Assembly: GCF_000430685.1 (NCBI RefSeq)
Contig: NZ_AUMM01000031.1
Coordinates: 1-48,229, forward strand
Reading direction: 5' to 3'
DNA: 48,229 nt
Source: Tuberibacillus calidus DSM 17572
GTDB taxonomy: Bacteria > Bacillota > Bacilli > Bacillales > Sporolactobacillaceae
The notes below the pieces were generated by a model. That model worked only from the letters and a program-made list of their open reading frames with translations, did no database searches and was not told where the DNA came from. The translations under genes were made by a program, and so were the position numbers. Shown piece by piece: positions 1-10,786 of this stretch (its first letter is position 1; each line of letters begins with the position of its first letter).

Positions 1-5
1 GATCT

Positions 6-122
<117 letters not shown>

Positions 123-128
123 AATGGA

Positions 129-158
129 AGAGAACAGCGAAAGCTGTTCTCTTTTTTT
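129..158 (+). terminator. rRNA operon terminator
   Basis: A perfect 10-bp stem AGAGAACAGC / GCTGTTCTCT closes on a GAAA loop and runs straight into seven T residues. It lies 6 nt after the 5S gene and ends the upstream rRNA operon. Confidence 0.95.
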
Positions 159-481
159 GTTCAAAGAGTATAAAAAATAAGTTGGCCGTATAATCCGGAA
201 TTCCGCGGGTCGCTGATCAAGTAAAAAAAAAGCCATCCTAAGGTTGAAGTCCAATGGATTGTGTACAAGGACAAAACTTACTTTATCCGTTGGTGGTCCA
301 TAATGAGCGGTCGATAAAGGATAAGATCAGGTTTTTAGCCACCAAATCTTGCCCAATAGCATATGAATAAACAAAAGCCATCGTTCTATGGCTGATGTGG
401 GAGAGATTCGATTGCGAATTTTCTTTTACATTGAATAATTTTTGTTAAGATGGGTAATGCTGTGTGGTGGAGGTGGATGCG
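159..481. other. Intergenic region, rRNA operon to csfB
   Basis: About 320 bp separate the rRNA terminator from csfB. I see no convincing gene. The only readable minus-strand frame (381 to 283, 32 codons) has no recognisable product. A possible csfB promoter lies at 424-451. I see no tRNA and no clear transposase remnant. Confidence 0.6.
424..451 (+). promoter_or_regulatory. Putative csfB promoter (extended -10)
   Basis: The -10 candidate TAAGAT (446-451) is preceded by TG at 443-444, an extended -10. A TTTTAC/TTTACA element lies 15-16 bp upstream. In B. subtilis csfB is transcribed by sporulation sigma factors, but I could not find a good sigma-F or sigma-K match here, so this is tentative. 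Confidence 0.35.
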
Positions 482-709
482 ATGGAAACGGCCCTAAACC
501 AATTTGACTTCGATACTTGTATTATTTGCGAAGAGAGGAAGCCAAGCGGCATTCGGATTTGCAATCAATTGATCTGTGATTCCTGTCAGAGGGAAATGGT
601 GAAAACTGGTGTAGATCAAGATAAATATCAATTTTTCATTAAAAAGCTCGGAAAGATAAGCATAAAAATCATCCAAGATGAAGAAGTCCATGAAGGCAAA
701 TGTTCTTAA
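482..709 (+). CDS. csfB: Anti-sigma factor Gin (CsfB)
   Basis: This 75-residue zinc-binding protein matches the Gin/CsfB family, which inhibits sigma-G (and sigma-E in the mother cell) so that late sporulation sigma factors act at the right time. Two zinc-ligand pairs are visible, CIIC (Cys13, Cys16) and CDSC (Cys32, Cys35), followed by a basic FFIKKLG segment typical of the family. A longer frame opens at GTG 464, but GGAGG at 469-473 sits 8 nt before ATG 482, so ATG is chosen. It lies between the rRNA operon and the decarboxylase gene, as in B. subtilis. The xpaC and yaaN genes that follow in that species are missing here. Confidence 0.88.
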   Translation: METALNQFDFDTCIICEERKPSGIRICNQLICDSCQREMVKTGVDQDKYQFFIKKLGKISIKIIQDEEVHEGKCS

Positions 710-726
710 AGCATTTGGCCTTTTTT
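694..726 (+). terminator. csfB terminator
   Basis: The stem AGGCAAATG / CATTTGGCCT has one bulged base and is followed by TTTTTT. It overlaps the last codons and stop of csfB. Confidence 0.7.
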
Positions 727-809
727 CTTTGAAAAAATGAAAATGTAACACGCGCCTCTCCAAAGAGAAATGTCTAACGGATAGCTAAGAGACATTGATT
801 TGCGAGATA

Positions 810-818
810 TGGTAAAAT
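810..818 (+). promoter_or_regulatory. Putative decarboxylase operon promoter
   Basis: TGGTAAAAT is an extended -10 about 30 bp before the decarboxylase start. No good -35 is seen at normal distance, so this could be a weak sigma-A promoter for the decarboxylase-tmk-darA run. Confidence 0.35.
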
Positions 819-847
819 AAAAGAAAAGCTTTTAAGGAAACCGAGAC

Positions 848-2278
848 ATGAATCAAAAGGAAACACCACTATTCGATGCTTTAATAGAGTATGGAAAAAA
901 ACAAATTTACTCCTTTCACGTCCCCGGTCATAAAGATGGCTTTACATTTCCGGAACGCGGAGAAGCGCTTTTTCATGAGATTTTGAAGATCGACGCAACG
1001 GAAGTTCATGGCCTCGATGACCTTTATGACCCCACTGATGTCATTTTAAGCGCCCAAGAATTATTAATTGATTTATATAAAACGAAAAAAAGCTATTTTC
1101 TGGTGAACGGCACAACGGTCGGCAATCTGGTTATGGTTTTATCTGCATGCCGGCCACATGATAAAGTGTTGGTTCAAAGAAACAGCCATAAGTCCATCTT
1201 TAATGCTTTAAAGATGGCGAGGGTCAATCCTGTCTTTATCGCCCCAGAGTCAGGGCGTTCTGGCATTCCTGTAGGCATTAGTAGAGAAACGGTTCGGGAT
1301 GCCTTGGAACAACATCCGGACGCGAAGGCTCTAATCTTAACGTACCCCAATTACTACGGCATGGCAAAAAAAGATTATGAAGAAATTATAAGGTATGCGA
1401 AAGAAAAAGGGCTCCTCGTGTTAGTGGATGAAGCGCACGGGGCTCATTTTATAATGGGGTCACCCGTTCCGAAAAGCACTTTGTCCATGGGTGCGGATAT
1501 CGTCGTGCAGTCGGCGCATAAGACATTGCCGGCGATGACGATGGGATCCTATTTACATATCCTTTCACAGCGGATTGATATTGAAAAAGTGGAAGAATAC
1601 TTGGAACGCTTGCAAACATCAAGCCCTTCCTATCCCATCATGGCTTCGCTTGATTTAGCGCGTGCGCATCTTGCAAGCATCGATCGAGAAAAACTGCAAT
1701 CCATTTTAAAAGATATCGATGCATTTAAGCTTGGGATAATGGAAAAAGGTTTCGATTGTGTTGAAGAAGATTTGGCTGATCAAGACCCATTTAAAGTGAT
1801 TTTAAGGGCGGATGGACAGGGATTTCACCTTCAGGAAGCGTTATTTTCGGCCGGCCTTTATCCGGAGATGGCTGATCGAGATCATGTTTTACTAACACTC
1901 CCCATTGGCGGACGTTTCCCGGTAAAAGAAATCCTGCCCGTCTTTGAAAAAGTGTTCAGCCACTTTAACCCGAACCGTTTGGCCGAAGGTGTCCCTTATG
2001 ATCTGCAAAGCCAGCCGATGACGACACCAGTGATCAGTTATGAAGCGTCCGAGAGGTTGGAAAAGGAATTGATTCCGCTTCAGCAAGCAGAGGGGAGAAT
2101 AGCTGCGAAAATGGTTATCCCCTATCCGCCAGGCGTTCCTTTGCTCTTGGATGGGGAAAGGATAACCGATGACCATCTTGATCATATGAAAGCCCTGCTC
2201 GATGCGGGTGCCCGGTTTCATGGTTTAAACGGGGATCACTCGCTTTGGGTTTATAAAATGAACAGAACAGTTATGTGA
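848..2278 (+). CDS. yaaO: Orn/Lys/Arg decarboxylase (YaaO family)
   Basis: This PLP-dependent fold-type I decarboxylase has 476 residues, the usual length for YaaO/SpeA-like proteins. It opens with the family signature SFHVPGHKDG (22-31). The cofactor site shows VDEAHGAH (193-200, Asp194 and His197) and SAHKTL (222-227), where Lys225 should form the Schiff base. The substrate could be lysine, ornithine or arginine, and the sequence does not decide which; the product would be the matching polyamine precursor. The gene directly precedes tmk with 19 bp between them, as in B. subtilis, and probably shares its transcript. The assigned start is ATG 848. Confidence 0.9.
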   Translation: MNQKETPLFDALIEYGKKQIYSFHVPGHKDGFTFPERGEALFHEILKIDATEVHGLDDLYDPTDVILSAQELLIDLYKTKKSYFLVNGTTVGNLVMVLSACRPHDKVLVQRNSHKSIFNALKMARVNPVFIAPESGRSGIPVGISRETVRDALEQHPDAKALILTYPNYYGMAKKDYEEIIRYAKEKGLLVLVDEAHGAHFIMGSPVPKSTLSMGADIVVQSAHKTLPAMTMGSYLHILSQRIDIEKVEEYLERLQTSSPSYPIMASLDLARAHLASIDREKLQSILKDIDAFKLGIMEKGFDCVEEDLADQDPFKVILRADGQGFHLQEALFSAGLYPEMADRDHVLLTLPIGGRFPVKEILPVFEKVFSHFNPNRLAEGVPYDLQSQPMTTPVISYEASERLEKELIPLQQAEGRIAAKMVIPYPPGVPLLLDGERITDDHLDHMKALLDAGARFHGLNGDHSLWVYKMNRTVM

Positions 2279-2297
2279 TAAAGAGGAGTGCCTTTTT

Positions 2298-3295
<998 letters not shown>

Positions 3296-3316
3296 ACATA
3301 AATACCGGAGGATGTT

Positions 3317-3757
3317 ATGGCGATAAAAATTGAGCAGGATAGAGGGACAGTGCTTGAACGACGGACACCGGTGAAGCCAGTTGAAAAATCTTCTGTCCCA
3401 TTTAAAAACTTTATACAAAGCGAAAAGGAAAACTATCAAGCGGAAATATTTGAGGCTCTCGTTGCCGAAATTGATGAACAGGGAAGAAGGCTTGCCAAAT
3501 CTCGCACCGTGCGTGATCTGCAAATTTATAAACGGCTGATCAAAGATTTTTTACAAAAGGCGGTATCATATGGCTTGGCTCTTTCGGAATCCCATTCCTT
3601 TTACGATCCTGGGCAACCGGTGCAAATCGTCGTCAAGCAAATTGATGAGCGGCTTTTGGCACTTACAGATGATGTGTTAAAAGCCGGAACGGAGTCGATC
3701 GACATCTTGGCTGCCTTGGATGAGATCAAAGGTCTATTGATTAATTTGTACCGTTAA
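3317..3757 (+). CDS. yaaR: YaaR family protein (DUF327)
   Basis: This 146-residue conserved protein has no established function. It is assigned to YaaR by its position between darA and holB and by its charged helical composition, with motifs such as SRTVRDLQIYKRLIKDF near 60-75. There is no signal peptide or membrane segment. The start is ATG 3317, 5 nt after GGAGG. Its steady linkage to darA suggests a role near cyclic di-AMP signalling or DNA replication, but that is inference. Confidence 0.85.
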   Translation: MAIKIEQDRGTVLERRTPVKPVEKSSVPFKNFIQSEKENYQAEIFEALVAEIDEQGRRLAKSRTVRDLQIYKRLIKDFLQKAVSYGLALSESHSFYDPGQPVQIVVKQIDERLLALTDDVLKAGTESIDILAALDEIKGLLINLYR

Positions 3758-3769
3758 CGGAAAGTTGTG

Positions 3770-4777
3770 ATGGCTATGACGTGGAGTGATCTTGCAAAAA
3801 AACAGCCCGCTGCCATGCGCATTTTAATGAACGGGATTCGCAATAACCGATTGGCCCATGCCTATCTTTTTTCTGGGGGCCGAGGTGTTGGAAAGCGGGA
3901 AGCAGCGTCTCATCTTGCCCGCGCTTTTTTTTGCCGCGCACGTGATGGGATTGAGCCATGCGGTGCATGTCCCGATTGTAAGCGAATCGACTCAGGTAAT
4001 CATCCGGATGTTGTCGTGATTCAGCCAGACGGCAGGTCCATAAAGAAACCGCAAATCGCCTCACTCATTAAGGCTTTTTCATATAAGGGTGTGGAAACGA
4101 GCAAGAAACTTTTTATCATCGAGCAAGCAGACCTTTTGACCTCTCAAGCGGCCAATAGTTTATTAAAATTTATCGAAGAACCACAAGGAAATACGTTATG
4201 TATCTTGATCACGGAACACAGTCAAAAGATACTTGCGACGATCCTTTCAAGATGCCAAGTTCTTCATTTTAAACCGTTATCAAAAGAGCTGCTCGTGCAC
4301 CACTTGCTGGAGAACGGTGTGAGCCGTGTAATGGCAAAAACGGTGTCTGCCGTGACGAGTGATGCGGAAGAAGCAACAACCCTATCAAAGGATGAATGGT
4401 TTGCCAACAGCCGTTCCATCGTGCTACACTTTATGGAAGACCTTCTTACTCGGCCAAATCATGCTATAATAACGATGTATGAAAAATGTGCACTACATTT
4501 TAATGACAGTGACAAGATGAAGATGATGTTGAGATTGATGCTCATCTGGTTCCGCGATGTAATGGCTTTACATATCGGTCAAAATGATAACGTCGTTTAT
4601 GTTGACAGGATGGAATCATTGACCGAGGCGGCGGAAAAAATGACAGCGGAACAAGCGGCTTGCGCCCTTTCCCTCCTCATGGAGGCTCAAAGGCGGCTTC
4701 AATCCAATGGAAACCCATTATCGGTTTTGGAATACGTGTCACTGAAGTTGCAAGAGGGGGCCGGCGTTTATGCTTGA
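3770..4777 (+). CDS. holB: DNA polymerase III delta' subunit
   Basis: Delta' is the rigid subunit of the clamp loader that places the beta clamp on primed DNA. The AAA+ fold is visible: HAYLFSGGRGVGK (30-42), zinc cysteines at 55, 64, 67 and 70, and the DnaX-like segment QAANSLLKFIEEP. The P-loop lacks the usual Ser/Thr after GK (it reads GKR), as expected for delta', which does not hydrolyse ATP. GTG 3767, ATG 3770 and ATG 3776 are all possible starts. MAMTW from 3770 aligns with MAISW of B. subtilis, so that start is used. Its last 8 bases overlap ricT. Confidence 0.93.
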   Translation: MAMTWSDLAKKQPAAMRILMNGIRNNRLAHAYLFSGGRGVGKREAASHLARAFFCRARDGIEPCGACPDCKRIDSGNHPDVVVIQPDGRSIKKPQIASLIKAFSYKGVETSKKLFIIEQADLLTSQAANSLLKFIEEPQGNTLCILITEHSQKILATILSRCQVLHFKPLSKELLVHHLLENGVSRVMAKTVSAVTSDAEEATTLSKDEWFANSRSIVLHFMEDLLTRPNHAIITMYEKCALHFNDSDKMKMMLRLMLIWFRDVMALHIGQNDNVVYVDRMESLTEAAEKMTAEQAACALSLLMEAQRRLQSNGNPLSVLEYVSLKLQEGAGVYA

Positions 4778-5594
4778 TGTCGTAGGTGTTCGCTTTAAAA
4801 AAGCGGGTAAAATATATTATTTTGACCCCGGCGACTGGGAATTAGAGAATCACGATGCGGTCATTGTTGAAACGACCCGGGGGATCGAATACGGTAAAGT
4901 CGTCATCGCTCGAAAAACGGTAGGAGAAGAAGATGTTGTTCAACCGTTAAAAAAAGTGTTGCGAAAAGCATCTAAAGAAGATCACCTCCAAGTTGAAAAA
5001 AATAGAAACGATGCCAAAGCAGCCTTACAAATCTGTAATGAAAAGATTGCCGAACACGGGTTAGAGATGAAACTGGTCGATGTCGAATATACTTTTGACC
5101 GCAATAAAATTATCTTTTATTTCACGGCAGAAGGTCGCGTCGATTTTCGGGAACTCGTCAAGGATTTGGCGAGCGTTTTTCGCACCCGCATTGAACTCCG
5201 GCAAATCGGCGTTCGGGATGAGGCGAAAATGCTCGGCGGCATCGGACCTTGTGGGCGTATGCTCTGTTGTTCAACCTTTTTGGGTGATTTCGAACCAGTC
5301 TCAATTAAAATGGCTAAGGATCAAAATTTATCCTTAAACCCTGCCAAAATTTCCGGTGTTTGCGGGCGGTTGATGTGCTGCCTGAAATATGAAAACGAAC
5401 TGTACGAAACCGCAAAGCGCGAGTTACCGGATATCGGCGAGCCGATTACCGTGCGCTATGGCACAGGGCGAGTGGTCGGGCTTAATATCCTTGAAAAACT
5501 CGTCCAAATTGAATTGGATGAAGATGGAAAAGTCATTGAGTATACGTTAGACGAGCTGATTAACGAAGGAGCCGTATCTTCACACAGCCACTAA
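4770..5594 (+). CDS. ricT: RicT (YaaT), PSP1-domain Fe-S protein
   Basis: RicT forms a complex with RicA and RicF that, in B. subtilis, carries [4Fe-4S] clusters, helps RNase Y mature mRNAs and affects sporulation, competence and biofilm formation. The PSP1 domain covers most of the 274 residues. Its cluster-ligand cysteines are in GPCGRMLCC (Cys161, 166, 167) and GVCGRLMCC (Cys198, 203, 204). The start codon lies inside the end of holB (8-bp overlap), so coupled translation is likely. The yabA gene follows 16 bp downstream. Confidence 0.94.
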   Translation: MLDVVGVRFKKAGKIYYFDPGDWELENHDAVIVETTRGIEYGKVVIARKTVGEEDVVQPLKKVLRKASKEDHLQVEKNRNDAKAALQICNEKIAEHGLEMKLVDVEYTFDRNKIIFYFTAEGRVDFRELVKDLASVFRTRIELRQIGVRDEAKMLGGIGPCGRMLCCSTFLGDFEPVSIKMAKDQNLSLNPAKISGVCGRLMCCLKYENELYETAKRELPDIGEPITVRYGTGRVVGLNILEKLVQIELDEDGKVIEYTLDELINEGAVSSHSH

Positions 5595-5610
5595 ATAAGA
5601 GGTGGAAGCC

Positions 5611-5949
5611 TTGAAGAACAGAGATTTATTGGTCTTTGTCACAAAGCTGGAGGAACAAATCGGGGCCCTTTACGAACAATTGGGGGTTTTGCGGAAAGAA
5701 CTCACCCAAGTCCTAGAAGAGAATCAGCATTTGACCGTAGAAAATGAAAATTTACGCCAAAGGGCCGAACAGTTCCATCATCAAAACGAAGAAAAACAGA
5801 TTGAAAAAAAAGAGCTAAAAATTGGGGAAGGTTACGATAACCTCGCCCGTTTATATCAAGAAGGCTTTCATATATGCAATATACATTATGGCAGCATCCG
5901 TAAAGACGGTGATTGCCTGTTCTGTTTATCATTTTTAAATAAAAAATAA
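5611..5949 (+). CDS. yabA: Replication initiation control protein YabA
   Basis: YabA binds DnaA and the DnaN clamp and restrains replication initiation. The 112-residue protein has an N-terminal coiled coil (about 5-65, heptads such as [13 protein letters not shown] and ENEHL-like repeats) and a C-terminal zinc domain with [10 protein letters not shown] (His87, Cys89, His92) and DCLFC (Cys102, Cys105). A GTG at 5602 opens the frame, but the ribosome site AAGAGGTGG covers it. TTG 5611, 6 nt later, gives the same length as B. subtilis YabA and is chosen. It sits next to holB, another clamp-related gene. Confidence 0.92.
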   Translation: MKNRDLLVFVTKLEEQIGALYEQLGVLRKELTQVLEENQHLTVENENLRQRAEQFHHQNEEKQIEKKELKIGEGYDNLARLYQEGFHICNIHYGSIRKDGDCLFCLSFLNKK

Positions 5950-6031
5950 GCGGAAATTAGGGGTATCTGGCTGTCTGCCTTTATGGGTGTGGGTCGGATG
6001 CCTTTCCATTTGCATGAATTGAGGGAAGCAC

Positions 6032-6769
6032 GTGGTCGACATCGGTCCGGAAGAAAGAATCGATTTTATCTTGGATACGGATTTAAAAATTATTCAAAGC
6101 AAGGACGTTTTTTCGTTTTCGTTAGATGCGGTCCTGCTGGCAAAGTTTGTTTATGTGCCTATCCAAAAGGGCGGGATGATGGATTTATGCACTGGTAACG
6201 GAGTGATTCCGCTGATTCTTTCTAAGCGCACCAAAGGACCCATTTACGGTATTGAAATTCAACCCCGTTTATACGATATGGCTCGAAGAAGTGTTGCTTT
6301 GAATCATCTGGAAAAGCGCATCACGCTTCATTGCGGAGACATATTGGATGCTGTGAAAACGTTTGGAGCGGGCATGTTTAACGTTGTGACTTGCAATCCC
6401 CCTTATTTTACGCGTGAACAAGCCCATATCAAAAATCCAAACCCGCATTATGCGATAGCTCGTCATGAATTGCATATGACTTTGGAAGATGCCATCCGCG
6501 TTTCCTCACAACTCGTCAGACAAAAAGGGAAAGTGGCCTTTGTGCATCGTCCCGAACGCTTAGCGGAAATACTGACTTTAATGGAAACCTATCGAATCGC
6601 CCCGAAACGCTTGCAATTTGTCCATCCCCGATCAGGAGAGCCGGCAAATATGCTGCTTATAGAAGGGGTGAAAGATGGGCGTAAAGGCTTGAAAGTCCTG
6701 AACCCCATTTTTGTTTATAACGATCATGGGGATTATACTAAGGAGCTTAAGCAACTTACATATGGATAA
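6032..6769 (+). CDS. trmN6: tRNA1(Val) A37 N6-methyltransferase (TrmN6/YabB)
   Basis: This SAM-dependent N6-adenine methyltransferase is predicted to modify A37 of a tRNA. The Rossmann motif MDLCTGNGVIPLIL near 50 binds SAM, and the catalytic CNPPYF lies near residue 120. The length of 245 aa is normal. The start is GTG 6032, about 6 nt after GAGGGA. Its TAA overlaps the ATG of yazA by 8 bp. It is part of the yabB-yazA-rsmI cluster of nucleic-acid-directed enzymes. Confidence 0.92.
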   Translation: MVDIGPEERIDFILDTDLKIIQSKDVFSFSLDAVLLAKFVYVPIQKGGMMDLCTGNGVIPLILSKRTKGPIYGIEIQPRLYDMARRSVALNHLEKRITLHCGDILDAVKTFGAGMFNVVTCNPPYFTREQAHIKNPNPHYAIARHELHMTLEDAIRVSSQLVRQKGKVAFVHRPERLAEILTLMETYRIAPKRLQFVHPRSGEPANMLLIEGVKDGRKGLKVLNPIFVYNDHGDYTKELKQLTYG

Positions 6770-7040
6770 ACCTTATATTGTTTATATTTTGGAATGTAGA
6801 GACGGGTCACTTTATACGGGAATCACGAATGATCTGGTCAGGCGGCTAAAAGCGCACCAAAACGGTACAGCAGCGAAATATACAAGAAGCCGGCGGCCGG
6901 TCAAGCTCGTATATATGGAAAGCTGCAAAACAAAAGGAGACGCATTGCGAAGGGAATATGCGATCAAAGCGATGAGGCGGAAAGAAAAACAAATGCTCAT
7001 TATGAAGGGTGGGGCCGATGCAGGAACAAACAAGTTATAG
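6762..7040 (+). CDS. yazA: GIY-YIG nuclease-family protein YazA
   Basis: This 92-residue single-domain member of the GIY-YIG superfamily belongs to the UPF0213 group. The signature is YIVYILECRDGSLYTGITND (residues 4-23), followed by the conserved KYTRSRRPVKLVY segment and a basic C-terminus. The family's substrate is unknown; DNA repair or RNA cleavage are both possible. The start at ATG 6762 lies inside the trmN6 stop region, and the AAGGAG site is rather far upstream (about 16 nt), so translation probably depends on coupling. Its end overlaps rsmI by 23 bp. Confidence 0.88.
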   Translation: MDKPYIVYILECRDGSLYTGITNDLVRRLKAHQNGTAAKYTRSRRPVKLVYMESCKTKGDALRREYAIKAMRRKEKQMLIMKGGADAGTNKL

Positions 7041-7887
7041 CCAAGAGCTGAAGACGGGGCGGTTATATGTTGTTCCAACGCCCATCGGGAATTTGGAAGA
7101 TATCACCTTACGCGCGTTAAATGTATTAAAATCCGTAGATGTCATAGCAGCGGAAGATACGCGGCAGTCTCTGAAGCTATTGTGCCATTTTGAGATTGCC
7201 AAACCCGTGATCAGCTATCACGAACATAATAAAAAAACGAGCGGGCCGAAACTCATCCAGATGATGAAAGAGGGGCAAACCATCGCCATTGTTACGGATG
7301 CTGGGATGCCCGGGATATCGGATCCAGGGGTCGACCTCATCGCTGACTGTATTAATGAAGCCATTCCAGTGATTCCCCTCCCAGGACCAAATGCAGCCAT
7401 CACGGCATTGGTGGCCTCTGGTCTCAGCACAGATCATTTCTTTTTTTGGGGATTTCTACCGCGACGTGACAAAGAAAAGGTGCAAATATTGGAAGAGCTG
7501 AAAGATTATCCGCACACCCTTATTTTTTATGAGGCTCCTCACCGCTTGAAGGATACCGTTATGACAATGAAAAAGGTATTGGGAAATAGAAAGATGACAT
7601 TGGCGAGGGAATTGACGAAACGATATGAAACGTTTCTTAGAGGCGATCTCGAGTCTTTGGCGGCGCACCTTCAGAAAGAGGAAGTTAGAGGGGAATGCTG
7701 CCTCATCGTTGAAGGTAGAAGCCTTGAGAAAGAAGGCGATTTATGGTGGGAGGGACTTGACCCCAAAGCGCATGTGGAATTTTACATAAAAGAAAAACAA
7801 CTATCCATGAAAGATGCCATCAAGCAAGCAGCGAAAGACCGCGGCGTCCCGAAGCGGGACATTTATAATCTAATACATCAATCATAA
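7018..7887 (+). CDS. rsmI: 16S rRNA C1402 2'-O-methyltransferase RsmI
   Basis: RsmI methylates the ribose of C1402 in the decoding centre of 16S rRNA. It belongs to the tetrapyrrole-methylase fold: RLYVVPTPIGNLEDITLRAL near the N-terminus, AAEDTRQS, ISYHEHN, and the SAM-site VTDAGMPGISDPG near residue 100. The length is 289 aa from ATG 7018. A GTG at 7009 is also in frame, but the GGGTGGGG site fits ATG better. Downstream lies a long palindrome shared with the convergent abrB gene. Confidence 0.94.
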   Translation: MQEQTSYSQELKTGRLYVVPTPIGNLEDITLRALNVLKSVDVIAAEDTRQSLKLLCHFEIAKPVISYHEHNKKTSGPKLIQMMKEGQTIAIVTDAGMPGISDPGVDLIADCINEAIPVIPLPGPNAAITALVASGLSTDHFFFWGFLPRRDKEKVQILEELKDYPHTLIFYEAPHRLKDTVMTMKKVLGNRKMTLARELTKRYETFLRGDLESLAAHLQKEEVRGECCLIVEGRSLEKEGDLWWEGLDPKAHVEFYIKEKQLSMKDAIKQAAKDRGVPKRDIYNLIHQS

Positions 7888-7895
7888 AAATAAAG

Positions 7896-7964
7896 AAGGT
7901 TGGCTCATAAAATCAGGGTTACTTCCCGTTCTTTGTAGGAAGAAACCCTGTATGAGTCAACCTT
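7896..7964. terminator. Long palindrome between convergent rsmI and abrB
   Basis: The outer arms AAGGTTGGCTCAT (7896-7908) and ATGAGTCAACCTT (7952-7964) pair with one G-T wobble. An inner CAGGGTT / AACCCTG stem and a CTTCC / GGAAG stem extend the hairpin to nearly 70 nt. The minus strand runs into a T-rich tail (CTTTATTTTTA), so it should stop abrB transcription. On the plus strand the tail is weaker. The outer arm sequence recurs in the rqcP terminator at 31033. Confidence 0.75.
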
Positions 7965-7967
7965 ATA

Positions 7968-8252
7968 TTACTTGCTTTCAGCGAGGTATTGTTGAATTTC
8001 ACGAAGGACGATTTCGGCGCCTTCTTTGCTGAGCACTAACTTGCCACCGGCCAATGAAAGATTATCATCGGAAACTTCCCCGGTAATTTGGCAAGTCATG
8101 CTTGGCTTATATTTCTTTAAAATAATTTTCTCGTCATCAACATAGATTTCCAACGCATCTTTTTCGTTGATGCCGAGTGTGCGACGCAATTCAATCGGAA
8201 TCACGACGCGGCCGAGTTCATCGACCTTTCTTACAATACCAGTCGATTTCAT
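7968..8252 (-). CDS. abrB: Transition-state regulator AbrB
   Basis: AbrB is a DNA-binding repressor that holds down stationary-phase and sporulation genes during growth. The 94-residue protein is nearly identical to B. subtilis AbrB across its swapped-hairpin DNA-binding domain: MKSTGIVRKVDELGRVVIP, then LRRTLGI and DALEIYVDDEKIILKKY. The C-terminal part begins MTCQITGEVSDDNL. The frame is open 13 codons further upstream, but GGGGAGGA lies 8 nt before the ATG at 8252, so that start is used. It is the only minus-strand protein gene in the window and is convergent with rsmI and divergent from metS. A consensus-like promoter and two Spo0A boxes lie upstream. Confidence 0.97.
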   Translation of the reverse strand: MKSTGIVRKVDELGRVVIPIELRRTLGINEKDALEIYVDDEKIILKKYKPSMTCQITGEVSDDNLSLAGGKLVLSKEGAEIVLREIQQYLAESK

Positions 8253-8283
8253 GAGAAATCTCCTCCCCAAATCATTTTTTTGC

Positions 8284-8300
8284 ACCGTCATTTTTCGACA
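8284..8300 (-). promoter_or_regulatory. Tandem Spo0A boxes in the abrB leader
   Basis: Read on the minus strand, TGTCGAA (8300-8294, a perfect 0A box) is followed after 3 bp by TGACGGT (8290-8284, a diverged box). They start about 12 bp after the predicted abrB transcription start. In B. subtilis two 0A boxes with the same 10-bp phasing lie downstream of the abrB promoter, and Spo0A-P bound there blocks transcription. Confidence 0.85.
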
Positions 8301-8318
8301 TTATCTCTCTTTTCTTCC

Positions 8319-8347
8319 ATCGTACCAGCGTTTCCCAATGCCGTCAA
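8319..8347 (-). promoter_or_regulatory. abrB sigma-A promoter
   Basis: On the minus strand, TTGACG (8347-8342), a 17-bp spacer and TACGAT (8324-8319) form a good sigma-A promoter. It lies about 70 bp before the abrB start and just upstream of the Spo0A boxes. Confidence 0.75.
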
Positions 8348-8538
8348 TTATTTTTTTTTGAGTTTTGTCCAATTTGAAGGAAAATTCAAACGAATTATCT
8401 AAGTCCTTCAACATTGACGCCATCAGCAAACATTTGTCATTAAATCCCTTTCATTCTATAATAACAAAAAAAGAAAAAATATAAATGGTTTTTCCAAAAA
8501 GTAAATAAATTGTAATAATTGGTATGTCAACCGCATTC

Positions 8539-8567
8539 TTGACACGATGATTTATGATAATTATAGT
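8539..8567 (+). promoter_or_regulatory. metS sigma-A promoter
   Basis: TTGACA (8539-8544), a 17-bp spacer and TATAGT (8562-8567) give a strong promoter. It lies just upstream of the AAGGAGG site at 8584-8590. Confidence 0.85.
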
Positions 8568-8577
8568 TAAGTATTAA

Positions 8578-10566
<1,989 letters not shown>

Positions 10567-10573
10567 CCATCCA

Positions 10574-10607
10574 AAGAGGGATAGGCCTTTCGCCTATCTC
10601 TTTTTTT
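10574..10607 (+). terminator. metS terminator
   Basis: The stem AGAGGGATAGG / CCTATCTCT closes on a CCTTTCG-type loop and is followed by TTTTTTT. A second, weaker AAAACC / GGTTTT hairpin follows at 10615-10633. Confidence 0.9.
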
Positions 10608-10786
10608 ACACCTTAAAACCAAAAGGGGGTTTTCTATCTATAAATCGAAAATTATGGCGATTCGGTCAATCTGTTACATAATTTTAATCTTCCTGACATA
10701 TCCCTGTTGTATGTTTAACATTTTTACGTGGTAAACTTTACAAAGTAATTTTTAAATTTCTAAGCCAAGGGATAGGACTGAGGGAC

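Noticed and set aside
283-381. Short minus-strand frame (32 codons) in the gap before csfB
   Set aside because: Too short, no ribosome site of note, no recognisable family. A transposase remnant was considered but no motif supports it.
1892-2221. Long antisense frames within yaaO, metS, prs and mfd
   Set aside because: All lie opposite well-supported genes, follow from codon bias and give no recognisable proteins.
7896-7964. CRISPR or insertion-sequence end
   Set aside because: A single palindrome with no spacer array and no transposase; it fits a terminator between convergent genes.
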